A stretch of 20,615 nucleotides of DNA, taken from NCBI GenBank assembly GCA_035551355.1, contig DASZNF010000067.1:1-20615 (forward strand), given 5' to 3'. The stretch comes from DATATV01 sp035551355 (GTDB lineage Bacteria; Actinomycetota; Actinomycetes; Mycobacteriales; Pseudonocardiaceae). A program made the position numbers and the translations under genes. Numbering within the stretch: position 1 is the first letter of the stretch; each line of letters begins with the position of its first letter. The notes below the pieces were generated by a model that ran no database searches, was not told where the DNA came from, and worked only from the letters and a program-made list of their open reading frames with translations. Shown piece by piece: positions 14,645-20,615 of the stretch.

Positions 14645-15495
14645 TCCCGGGCAACTTCGACTACGCGGCACCATCCACTGTGGACGAAGCGGTGCGGCTG
14701 CTGAGCGAGGCCGGCGAGGACGCCAAGGTGCTCGGCGGCGGGCAGAGCCTGCTGCCGGTGCTGCGCATGCGGCTGGCCGAGCCGACCAAGGTGATCGACC
14801 TGGGCCGGATCGGCGAACTGCGCGGGGTGCGCGAGGACGGCGACACGCTGGCGATCGGCGCCATGACCACGCACTACGACGTGCAGCGCGATCCGCTGGT
14901 GCGCGAGCACGCCGCGCTGGTCGCGCTGGCCACCGACACGGTGGGCGATCCGCAGATCCGGCACCGGGGCACCTTCGGCGGCGCGCTCGCGCACGCCGAC
15001 CCGGCCGGGGACCTGCTCGCGCCCGCGCTGGCGCTGGGCGCGGAAATGGTGCTGGCCGGGCCGGACGGGCGGCGCACCGTGCCCGCGGCGGAGTTCTTCG
15101 TGGACTTCTTCACCACCGCGCTGGCCGCCGACGAGCTGCTGGTCGAGGTGCGGGTGCCCAAGCACACCGGGTGGGGCGCGCACTACGAGAAGTTCAACCG
15201 GGTGGCCCAGGCCTGGTCGATTGTGGCGGTGGCCGCGGCGATCCGGACCGACGGCGGCCGGATCGCCGAAGCCAGGGTCGGTCTGACCAACGTGGCCGCC
15301 ACCCCGGTGCGGGCCACCGCGGTGGAGGAGGCGCTGGTCGGGCAGCCGGCCACCGCCGAGGCCATCCGGGCCGCGGCCGGGCACGCCGCCGAGGGCACCA
15401 GCCCGACCAGCGACGGCAACGCCGACGCGGACTTCCGCAAGCACCTGGCCAGGGTGCTGACCTCGCGGGCCGTGCTGGCCGCGGCGGGTGGTTGA
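14641..15495 (+). CDS. coxM: Molybdenum hydroxylase medium subunit, FAD-binding (CoxM-like)
   Basis: A 284-residue FAD subunit of the PCMH-type fold. The two FAD-binding motifs are visible: VLGGGQSLLPVL at 30-41 and TVGDPQIRHRGTFGGALAHADP at about 100-121 (key parts GGGQS and TFGGALAHADP). The C-terminal CO_deh_flav_C domain follows with YEKFNRVAQAWSIVAVAAA. It accepts electrons from CoxS and passes them to the respiratory chain, probably to quinone. Start ATG 14641 overlaps the large-subunit stop in ATGA. The protein ends in LTSRAVLAAAGG at the usual family end. Co-transcription with S and L is certain from the overlaps; a further promoter-like pair lies at its end for the next gene. Confidence 0.95.
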   Translation: MIPGNFDYAAPSTVDEAVRLLSEAGEDAKVLGGGQSLLPVLRMRLAEPTKVIDLGRIGELRGVREDGDTLAIGAMTTHYDVQRDPLVREHAALVALATDTVGDPQIRHRGTFGGALAHADPAGDLLAPALALGAEMVLAGPDGRRTVPAAEFFVDFFTTALAADELLVEVRVPKHTGWGAHYEKFNRVAQAWSIVAVAAAIRTDGGRIAEARVGLTNVAATPVRATAVEEALVGQPATAEAIRAAAGHAAEGTSPTSDGNADADFRKHLARVLTSRAVLAAAGG

Positions 15496-15520
15496 ACTGG
15501 GCGGTTGACACTGCTAGGAA
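15492..15520 (+). promoter_or_regulatory. Candidate internal promoter for the CoxG-type gene
   Basis: TTGAAC at 15492-15497 and TAGGAA at 15515-15520 are spaced by 17 bases, and a TTGACA (15505-15510) lies between them. The predicted start of transcription, near 15527, would leave a short leader with a purine-rich GAGGAGA before GTG 15548. This would let the gene be expressed apart from S-L-M. Confidence 0.35.
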
Positions 15521-15547
15521 ACTGGACGGCAGAGAGGAGATCGGCCC

Positions 15548-16489
15548 GTGCAACTTGAGCATCGGTTCACCGTTCCCGCGTCGCCGGAGACTGTCTGGGC
15601 GGCGCTGATCGACCCGGAACGGGTCGCACCCTGCATGCCGGGAGCAACCCTCAGTTCGGTCGAAGGCAATAGTTTCGCTGGGTCGGTGAAGGTGAAGCTC
15701 GGGCCGATTTCCCTGCTGTACAAGGGATCCGGTGAGTTCATCGAGACCGACGAGGCGGCTCGCCAAGTGGTGATCAAGGCCTCCGGGAAGGACTCCCGGG
15801 GCAATGGCACCGCGGCGGCCACGGTCACCGTGAAACTGACCGGCGAGGGTGCTTCCACTTCGGCCACGGTATCCACCGACCTGGCCATCACCGGCAAACC
15901 GGCCCAGTTCGGCCGGGGCATGATCATCGAGGTGGGCGGCAAGATCCTGGACACCTTCGCCAACTGCCTGTCCGGCAAGCTGGCTCCGGCGCAGGATTCG
16001 GCGGCCGGGAAGTCCGGGGACGCCAAGCTGACCTCGGTGACCGGAAAGTCCGTTTCGGTCGCGCCCGCGAGGCGCGCCACCCCGGCCAGGGACGCCGAGT
16101 CCAACGGCTCGGGATCGGCCGGCTCGGGATCGGATGACGCCGAGGAGCCCGCGCCGCGGCCGGCCGCGCGCCGCAGGGCCACCCGCCCGGCGGCCAAGCC
16201 GAAGACGGAGACCACGGCCAGCGCCGGGGACGCCACGGAGAAGGCCGCGGAGAAACTCACCGCCGCCCCGTCTCCGCAGGCGGCCGCGGCCGATGCCCCG
16301 ACCGTGGCCACGCCGGCCGGTCCGCCGCCGCTGACCGTGGTGGACTCCGGACGGCACGCCGCCGCCGAACCCGAGACCGAGGCCATCGACCTGCTCGGCT
16401 ACGCCGGTCCGTCGCTGGCCAAGCGGGTGATCCCGGCGGTGGTCGTGCTGATCGTGCTGTTCATCGTGGTGCGCAGGCTGCGCCGATAA
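15548..16489 (+). CDS. coxG: CoxG-type SRPBCC protein with C-terminal membrane anchor
   Basis: A 313-residue protein in three parts. Residues 1 to about 145 form the CoxG/SRPBCC hydrophobic-cavity domain (LEHRFTVPASPETVWAALIDPERVAPCMPGA begins it; key parts VWAALIDPE and CMPGA). Residues 150-280 are a low-complexity linker rich in Ala, Pro, Lys, Arg, Thr and Glu. Residues about 294-308 (VIPAVVVLIVLFIVV) form a single membrane segment followed by a basic RRLRR tail, so the domain should face the cytoplasm. CoxG proteins tether CO dehydrogenase to the membrane, and for the mycobacterial enzyme a quinone-carrying role has been proposed. The start is GTG 15548 after GAGGAGA. Many CoxG proteins lack this anchor. 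The gene is followed by a long hairpin. Confidence 0.9.
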   Translation: MQLEHRFTVPASPETVWAALIDPERVAPCMPGATLSSVEGNSFAGSVKVKLGPISLLYKGSGEFIETDEAARQVVIKASGKDSRGNGTAAATVTVKLTGEGASTSATVSTDLAITGKPAQFGRGMIIEVGGKILDTFANCLSGKLAPAQDSAAGKSGDAKLTSVTGKSVSVAPARRATPARDAESNGSGSAGSGSDDAEEPAPRPAARRRATRPAAKPKTETTASAGDATEKAAEKLTAAPSPQAAAADAPTVATPAGPPPLTVVDSGRHAAAEPETEAIDLLGYAGPSLAKRVIPAVVVLIVLFIVVRRLRR

Positions 16490-16522
16490 AACGAAATAAA
16501 CCGCGCATTCCGGGATAACCGG

Positions 16523-16566
16523 GCGTGTGTTTCCCCTGGTCGATCGGGGCCAGGGGAAGCACGCGC
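16523..16566 (+). terminator. Long hairpin after the CoxG-type gene
   Basis: Bases 16523-16539 pair with 16550-16566 over 17 consecutive positions (15 Watson-Crick and two G-U pairs) with a ten-base loop. The core TTCCCCTGG/CCAGGGGAA is perfect. No U-tract follows, as is common for actinobacterial hairpin terminators. It lies 34 bases after the stop codon and before the next promoter, so it most likely ends the operon. Confidence 0.65.
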
Positions 16567-16590
16567 GCGCGGCGGCATAGGCGGTCTGGG

Positions 16591-16596
16591 TAATCT
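16591..16596 (+). promoter_or_regulatory. Candidate -10 element of the bPH gene (leaderless)
   Basis: TAATCT stands six bases before ATG 16603 with no Shine-Dalgarno sequence between them. The upstream hairpin at 16523-16566 leaves no clear -35. Together these suggest that the gene is a separate leaderless transcription unit. Confidence 0.35.
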
Positions 16597-16602
16597 GCGG
16601 GC

Positions 16603-17094
16603 ATGAGCCTGGGCGCGGGCCAACTGTTTCCCGCTGAGCGAGTGCTGTGGAGCGGTGCGCCCATCCGCTTTCCGCTGTTCGACTTCCGCGATTGGCTGTT
16701 CCTGCCGCTGGGGTTGTTGTGCGTGGCCGAGGCCGCGTTCAACGAGATCGAGGCGCTGCGGGCGACCGCGGGCGAGCTGATCGGGGTGTGGCGCGGATTC
16801 TTCGCGCTGGTCGGGCTGTACCTGATCCTGGGCCGGTTGATCATGCGGCAGTACGCGACGCGATCGGCCCGCTACACCGTGACCAACCGGCGAATCATTG
16901 TCGACTCGAATGTGCTCGGCCGGAAAACAAACCGATTTCGGTATCTGAGCGAACTCGGTGCGCCGATGTGCCGGATCGGGCGAAACGGGGTCGGAAACAT
17001 CCGATTCGGCCGGTCCGAACGATTGGTCGGCGTTTCCGACGCGCACACCGTGTGCGAGCTGATCGCCGAGGCCCAGCAACGTCAGCGCGCCTGA
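16603..17094 (+). CDS. Bacterial PH-domain membrane protein
   Basis: A 163-residue protein. An N-terminal cytoplasmic stretch with ERVLWSGAP is followed by two membrane segments (about 27-45, DWLFLPLGLLCVAEAAF, and 60-80, FFALVGLYLILGRLI). After them comes a bacterial PH-like (membrane-flanked, bPH) domain starting RSARYTVTNRRIIVDSN, which is the signature of the family. Function is unknown; such proteins sit in the plasma membrane and are often small accessory genes. Third codon positions are more A/T-rich in the second half than in neighbouring genes. It probably has its own promoter, so its place after the CoxG-type gene need not mean a shared function. It is convergent with menC. Confidence 0.85.
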   Translation: MSLGAGQLFPAERVLWSGAPIRFPLFDFRDWLFLPLGLLCVAEAAFNEIEALRATAGELIGVWRGFFALVGLYLILGRLIMRQYATRSARYTVTNRRIIVDSNVLGRKTNRFRYLSELGAPMCRIGRNGVGNIRFGRSERLVGVSDAHTVCELIAEAQQRQRA

Positions 17095-17100
17095 CCGGCC

Positions 17101-17143
17101 CCGGCCACCGGATGCTCCTATGGTTGTCAGTGCAGGTGGCCGG
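17101..17143. terminator. Inverted repeat between convergent genes
   Basis: CCGGCCACC (17101-17109) and GGTGGCCGG (17135-17143) are perfectly complementary nine-base arms separated by 25 bases. The repeat starts just after the bPH stop codon and reaches into the last codons of menC on the other strand. It may act as a bidirectional terminator; the long loop lowers confidence. Confidence 0.35.
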
Positions 17144-18089
17144 CGACCCGGCCCAGCCGGTTCAGCCAGCGCTCCCGGGTCGCCGGGTCGGCGTCCACCG
17201 CGTCCAGCAGCCACGGCTCCGGGTCGGGCGCGCGGCGCGGCACCGGCAGCCAGCCCCGTTCCGGCTTGAGCGGGTGCGCGGACACGTCGGCGGTCAGCAG
17301 GGACAGCGTGCCCAGCCCGCAGGCGTGGTCCAGTTCGGGCAGCGCGGCGGCCAGCGCCAGCCCGGCGGCCAGCCCCACACTGGTCTCCACCGCCGAGGAC
17401 ACCACGCAGGGCAGCCCGCACGCTTCGGCCACGGCCAAGGCGCGGCGCACCCCGCCCAGCGGAGCCACCTTGAGCACCGCGATGTCGGCCGCCCCGGCCA
17501 CCGCGACCCGCATCGGATCCTCGGCCCGGCGGATCGACTCGTCCGCGGCGATCGGCACATCCACCGCCCGGCGCACCGCGGCCAGCTCGTCCAGCCCGGC
17601 ACACGGCTGCTCCACGTACTCCAGTCCGCCCGCGGCCCGGTCCAGCTCGCGGATCGCGGTGATCGCGGTGTCGGCGTCCCACGCGGCGTTGGCGTCCACC
17701 CGCACCCGGCCCGAAGGCCCGAGCGCGTCGCGCACCGCGGCCACCCGCTCGCAGTCCAGCGCCAGGCTCATGCCCGGATCGGCCACCTTCACCTTGGCCG
17801 TGGCGCAGCCGGACTCGGCGGCCAGCTCGCGCGCGCGCTCGGGAGAGACGACCGGAACCGTGCAGTTGACCGGAATCCGCTCGCGCACCGGCGACGGCCA
17901 GCCCTCGGCGGCCGACTCCAGCGCGGCGGCCAGCCAGGGCGCGCACTCCGGGTCGGTGTAGTCCAGGAACGGACTGAACTCGCCCCAGCCGGCCGGGCCG
18001 CGGAGTAACAGACCCTCGCGAACGGTGATGCCCCGGAACCGGTTGCGCATCGGCACGGCGTAGACCCGCGCGCTCGCCATGATGTCCAT
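17127..18089 (-). CDS. menC: o-Succinylbenzoate synthase (menaquinone biosynthesis)
   Basis: A 320-residue enolase-superfamily enzyme converting SHCHC to o-succinylbenzoate in menaquinone synthesis. The superfamily residues are all present: the KxK motif in TAKVKVAD, metal ligands in RVDANAAWD, LEYVEQPC and AADESIR, and the second-side Lys in AVLKVAPLGG. The N-terminal VYAVPMRNRFRGITVREG is typical of actinobacterial MenC. The start could be ATG 18098, 18089 or 18080; I take 18089 because GATAAT (18102-18097 on the minus strand) stands seven bases before it, a leaderless arrangement. It is divergent from the serine hydrolase with about 36 bases between starts. Other men genes are not in the window. 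Muconate cycloisomerase is a less likely alternative. Confidence 0.92.
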   Translation of the reverse strand: MDIMASARVYAVPMRNRFRGITVREGLLLRGPAGWGEFSPFLDYTDPECAPWLAAALESAAEGWPSPVRERIPVNCTVPVVSPERARELAAESGCATAKVKVADPGMSLALDCERVAAVRDALGPSGRVRVDANAAWDADTAITAIRELDRAAGGLEYVEQPCAGLDELAAVRRAVDVPIAADESIRRAEDPMRVAVAGAADIAVLKVAPLGGVRRALAVAEACGLPCVVSSAVETSVGLAAGLALAAALPELDHACGLGTLSLLTADVSAHPLKPERGWLPVPRRAPDPEPWLLDAVDADPATRERWLNRLGRVAGHLH

Positions 18090-18096
18090 CCCGGCC

Positions 18097-18118
18097 ATTA
18101 TCACCAGGTGGATAGGGT
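18097..18118. promoter_or_regulatory. Back-to-back leaderless promoters of menC and serine hydrolase
   Basis: On the minus strand GATAAT (18102-18097) is seven bases from ATG 18089. On the plus strand TAGGGT (18113-18118) is seven bases from ATG 18126. The two -10-like hexamers are only ten bases apart, so the -35 region of each promoter would overlap the other promoter. Confidence 0.4.
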
Positions 18119-18125
18119 CGAGGCC

Positions 18126-18944
18126 ATGCGCAGCCTGCGGATGATCGAGGACTGGCCGGTGGACAACGCGGCCGCGGCGGTGGTCGCGGCGGACGGCACG
18201 GTGGCCGGCCGGGCCGGGGACGCCGAGCGGGCGTTCCCGCTGGCCTCGGTGACCAAGCTGCTGGTGGCGTACGCCACGTTGGTCGCGGTCGAGGAGGGCG
18301 CGATCGAGTGGGACCAGCCGGCCGGGCCGCCGGGCTCGACCGTGCGGCACCTGGCCGCGCACACCTCCGGGCTGGCGTTCAGCGAGCACAAGGTGGTGGC
18401 CCAGCCGGGCACCCGGCGGCTGTACTCCAGCGCCGGCTTCGAGGTGCTGGCCGACACGGTGGCCGAGGCGACCGGCATCCCGTTCGGCAAGTACCTGGCC
18501 GAGGGCGTTTGCCAGCCGCTGGGCATGACGAGCGCCACGCTGACCGGCTCGGCCGGTTCGGGCGCGTCGGCCAGTTGCGCCGACCTGGTGCGCTTCGCCG
18601 CCGAGTTGCAGGCGCCCACGCTGGTCGACCCGCGAACGCTGGCCGAAGCGACCACCGTGGCCTTCCCCGGACTGAACGGCGTGCTGCCCGGGCTGGGCCA
18701 CCAGAAGCCCAACGACTGGGGGCTCGGTTTCGAGCTGCGCGACCACAAGAGCCCGCACTGGACCGGCGCCGACTCCTCGCCGGAGACCTTCGGCCACTTC
18801 GGCCAGTCCGGCACCTTCCTGTGGGTCGATCCGGGAGCGCGGGCGGCGTGTGTGGCACTGACCGACCGGGACTTCGGCGACTGGGCCAGGGAAGCCTGGC
18901 CCGCCTTCACCGACGCCGTCCTGGCCGAACTCAGCGGTCGCTGA
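18126..18944 (+). CDS. Serine hydrolase, beta-lactamase/penicillin-binding fold
   Basis: A 272-residue serine beta-lactamase-fold protein (class C/esterase type). The nucleophile motif SxxK is Ser41-Val-Thr-Lys44, the YxN-like motif is Tyr100-Ser-Ser102 (Ser replaces the usual Asn), and the third motif is HFGQSGT at 224-230. There is no signal peptide or membrane segment, so it is probably cytoplasmic and more likely an esterase or peptidase than a resistance enzyme. ATG 18126 is preferred over in-frame GTG 18108 because TAGGGT is placed for a leaderless start and the family alignment begins here. It is divergent from menC and its end overlaps the convergent DUF72 gene by 14 bases. The substrate is unknown. 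Confidence 0.88.
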   Translation: MRSLRMIEDWPVDNAAAAVVAADGTVAGRAGDAERAFPLASVTKLLVAYATLVAVEEGAIEWDQPAGPPGSTVRHLAAHTSGLAFSEHKVVAQPGTRRLYSSAGFEVLADTVAEATGIPFGKYLAEGVCQPLGMTSATLTGSAGSGASASCADLVRFAAELQAPTLVDPRTLAEATTVAFPGLNGVLPGLGHQKPNDWGLGFELRDHKSPHWTGADSSPETFGHFGQSGTFLWVDPGARAACVALTDRDFGDWAREAWPAFTDAVLAELSGR

Positions 18945-19740
18945 GCATCTCGGCCAGCGTCAGCGCGTTGCCGGGGGCGTGGCCGGCGTCGGTGTTGTCG
19001 AAGTAGACGTAGGTGTCCCGGTCCCAGGAGCGGATCTTGTCCGCCCAGGCCGAGAGCTCCGTCTCGGCATAGTCGGAGTGGTAGAGCTCGGTGTGGCCGT
19101 GCAGCCGGACGTAACCGAAGTCCGCGGTCAGTTCCTCGAAGTAGGGCCAGGTCCCGGCGGTGTCGGCGGCGACCATGGCCACATTGTGCGCGCGCAGCAC
19201 GGCCAGGGCCTCGGGCGAGCCGAAACTGTCGTGCCGGGGCTCGATCGCGTGCCGGATCTCCCGGTCCGCGTCGGTCTCCAGATACACGCGATCTTCGGCC
19301 AGCTTGTCCGTGTGCCGCCGAGCCACGTCAACGGCTTCCGTCGTGCGGTAAGGCAACGCGGCCAGAAAACGGTCCAGGCGATCGGCGTCGAAGGTCAGGT
19401 TGGCCGGGAACTGCCAGAGCACCGGCCCCAACCTGGCGCCCAGCGCGAGCACCCCGGAGGCGAAGAAGTTGGCCAGCCCGTCCTGGAAATCAACCAGCCG
19501 CTTCAGGTGTGTCAGATACCGCCCGCCCTTGACCGCGAACCGGAAATCCGGCGGGGTGTCCGCAGCCCATCGTCGGTAGCTCGACGGCCGCTGCAACGAG
19601 TAGAACGAGCCGTTGAGCTCCACCGAGTTCAGCCGCTCGGCCAGATAGGCCAGCTCCCGGCGGTGGACCAGCCCGTCCGGGTAGAACGCACCCCGCCACT
19701 CGGGGTAGTTCCACCCGGACGTGCCGACCCGCACTGTCAT
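18931..19740 (-). CDS. DUF72 domain-containing protein
   Basis: A 269-residue DUF72 (YecE-like) protein. It begins VRVGTSGWNYPEWRGAFYP and contains the conserved ELNGSFYS, FRFAVKG, PVLWQFP, IEPRHDSF and YVRLHGHTELY segments and ends with the YVYFDNTDAGHAPGNA box (each shown in part). The fold is a TIM barrel; biochemical function is not established. The start is ATG 19740. It lies 13 bases after the XPB-type helicase stop on the same strand, so the two form an operon. A partly open frame continues upstream into the helicase but has no coding support. Confidence 0.92.
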   Translation of the reverse strand: MTVRVGTSGWNYPEWRGAFYPDGLVHRRELAYLAERLNSVELNGSFYSLQRPSSYRRWAADTPPDFRFAVKGGRYLTHLKRLVDFQDGLANFFASGVLALGARLGPVLWQFPANLTFDADRLDRFLAALPYRTTEAVDVARRHTDKLAEDRVYLETDADREIRHAIEPRHDSFGSPEALAVLRAHNVAMVAADTAGTWPYFEELTADFGYVRLHGHTELYHSDYAETELSAWADKIRSWDRDTYVYFDNTDAGHAPGNALTLAEMLSDR

Positions 19741-19753
19741 CAGCCTGGGACGG

Positions 19754-20615
19754 TCACTCGACCTCGGGCAGCGCCGGGCCGAGCAGGTCGTCGGCGTCCA
19801 TGATCGTGTACGCGTAGCCCTGTTCGGCCAGGAACCGCTGCCGGTGCGCGGCGTAGTCGGTGTCCAGGGTGTCCCGGGACACCACCGAGTAGAAGTGCGC
19901 CTGGCGGCCGTCGGTCTTGGGCCGCAGCAACCGGCCCAGCCGCTGCGCCTCCTCCTGCCGCGAGCCGAACGTGCCGGACACCTGGATGGCCACCGACGCC
20001 TCGGGCAGGTCGATGGAGAAGTTGGCGACCTTGGACACCACCAGGGTGCGCAGCTCGCCCCGCCGGAACTGGTCGAACAGTTTCTCCCGCTCGGCGTTGC
20101 GGGTCGAGCCCTGCACGATCGGCGCGTCCAGCTCCCGGCCCAGCTCGTCCAGCTGGTCCAGGTAAGCCCCGATGACCAGCGCGGGCTCGCCCGGGTGCCG
20201 GTCCAGGATGGCCTTGACCACCGGCAGTTTGGTGTGCGCGGTGGAGCACAGCCGGTACCGCTCCTCGGCCTCCGCGGTGGCATAGCCCAGCCGCTCGGCG
20301 TCGGTCATGGTGACCCGTACCTCGGTGCACTCCGCGGGCGCGATCCAGCCCTGCTGCTCGATGTCCCGCCACGGCACGTCGTAACGCTTCGGGCCGATCA
20401 GCGAGAACACGTCGCCCTCCCGGCCGTCCTCGCGCACCAGGGTGGCGGTCAGCCCCAGCCGCCGCCGGGACTGCAGGTCCGCGGTCATCCGGAACACCGG
20501 CGCGGGCAGCAGGTGCACCTCGTCGTAGACGATCAGGCCCCAGTCCCGGGAGTCGAACAGGTCCAGGTGCCGGTACTCGCCCTTGGTCCGCCGGGTGATC
20601 ACCTGGTAGGTGGCG
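19754..20615 (-). CDS. XPB/Rad25-type DNA repair helicase (5' part outside window)
   Basis: The visible C-terminal 286 residues belong to a superfamily 2 helicase of the bacterial XPB type. Motif II is DEVH (IVYDEVHLLP), motif III is GLTATLVRED, motif V lies in VVSKVANFSIDLPEASVAIQ (key part SKVANFSIDLPEA), and motif VI is QRLGRLLRPK. It ends in DLLGPALPEVE. The frame stays open to the window edge (ATYQVITRR), so Walker A and the N-terminal domain are beyond 20615. XPB homologues unwind DNA 3'-5' in an ATP-dependent manner and are thought to act in DNA repair. The gene reads on into DUF72 after a 13-base gap. The GTG at 20602 is internal. Confidence 0.93.
   Translation of the reverse strand, partial: ATYQVITRRTKGEYRHLDLFDSRDWGLIVYDEVHLLPAPVFRMTADLQSRRRLGLTATLVREDGREGDVFSLIGPKRYDVPWRDIEQQGWIAPAECTEVRVTMTDAERLGYATAEAEERYRLCSTAHTKLPVVKAILDRHPGEPALVIGAYLDQLDELGRELDAPIVQGSTRNAEREKLFDQFRRGELRTLVVSKVANFSIDLPEASVAIQVSGTFGSRQEEAQRLGRLLRPKTDGRQAHFYSVVSRDTLDTDYAAHRQRFLAEQGYAYTIMDADDLLGPALPEVE

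Noticed and set aside
12026..14674. An 882-codon open frame on the minus strand across coxL.
   Set aside because: It is antisense to a fully conserved molybdenum hydroxylase gene and has the low-complexity Gly/His/Arg/Val composition of a G/C-rich shadow frame; no family motif.
17127..18797. menC frame extended upstream to 556 codons.
   Set aside because: The extension is antisense to the serine hydrolase gene; MenC family similarity starts only near 18080.
18931..20283. DUF72 frame extended upstream to 450 codons.
   Set aside because: The upstream part overlaps the XPB-type helicase in another frame and has no DUF72 content; ATG 19740 begins the family alignment.
1..20615. Mobile elements, tRNA-linked integration or CRISPR.
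   Set aside because: No transposase, integrase, repeat-spacer pattern, tRNA or long direct repeats were seen; the cargo idea for 1099-6553 rests on synteny logic only.

Overview
The window is high-GC DNA with strong G/C preference at third codon positions, short intergenic gaps, several apparently leaderless genes (TANNNT about 6-7 bases before ATG/GTG) and a gene set typical of Actinobacteria: bacterial XPB-type helicase, DUF72, menaquinone-pathway MenC, P450 with a 3Fe-4S ferredoxin, and many TetR regulators. A Pseudonocardiaceae-like actinomycete fits best, but this is inferred from style and gene content. I see no tRNA, rRNA, CRISPR array, insertion sequence or phage gene. No gene-free stretch exceeds 300 bases.

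Layout. 1-168 is the 3' end of an unrecognised gene. 197-1102 is a MoxR/CoxD-type AAA+ ATPase. 1099-3362 holds a TetR regulator divergent from a PHBH-family FAD monooxygenase, with an inverted repeat between them. 3339-4205 is a GT2 glycosyltransferase on the minus strand. 4325-6553 is a second TetR, a cytochrome P450 and its 3Fe-4S ferredoxin. 6665-8897 encodes a CoxE-type VWA protein and an XdhC/CoxI-type protein with overlapping ends. 9079-11641 encodes a two-TM M48-like protein whose HExxH site is destroyed, and an overlapping alpha-helical-repeat-like protein of unknown function. 11748-15495 is a tightly overlapped S-L-M set of molybdenum hydroxylase subunits, followed by a CoxG-type SRPBCC protein with a C-terminal membrane anchor (15548-16489) and a long hairpin. 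A small bPH membrane protein (16603-17094) follows. The right end looks conserved and housekeeping: menC (minus), a serine beta-lactamase-fold hydrolase (plus), DUF72 and an XPB-type helicase (both minus), the last running off the window.

How it may work together. The central theme is a form II 'CO dehydrogenase-like' molybdo-flavoenzyme. CoxL carries AYRGAGR instead of the Cu-binding Cys loop of true CO dehydrogenase, and the gene order is S-L-M, so the substrate is unknown. MoxR and VWA would form the metallo-chaperone pair, XdhC the cofactor sulfuration/insertion factor, and CoxG a membrane recruitment factor. The most unusual part is the M48-like pseudo-protease plus helical partner between the maturation and structural genes; I infer a membrane assembly or quality-control role. 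The glycosyltransferase, monooxygenase and P450 cassettes separate the MoxR gene from its VWA partner and may be cargo inserted into the locus.
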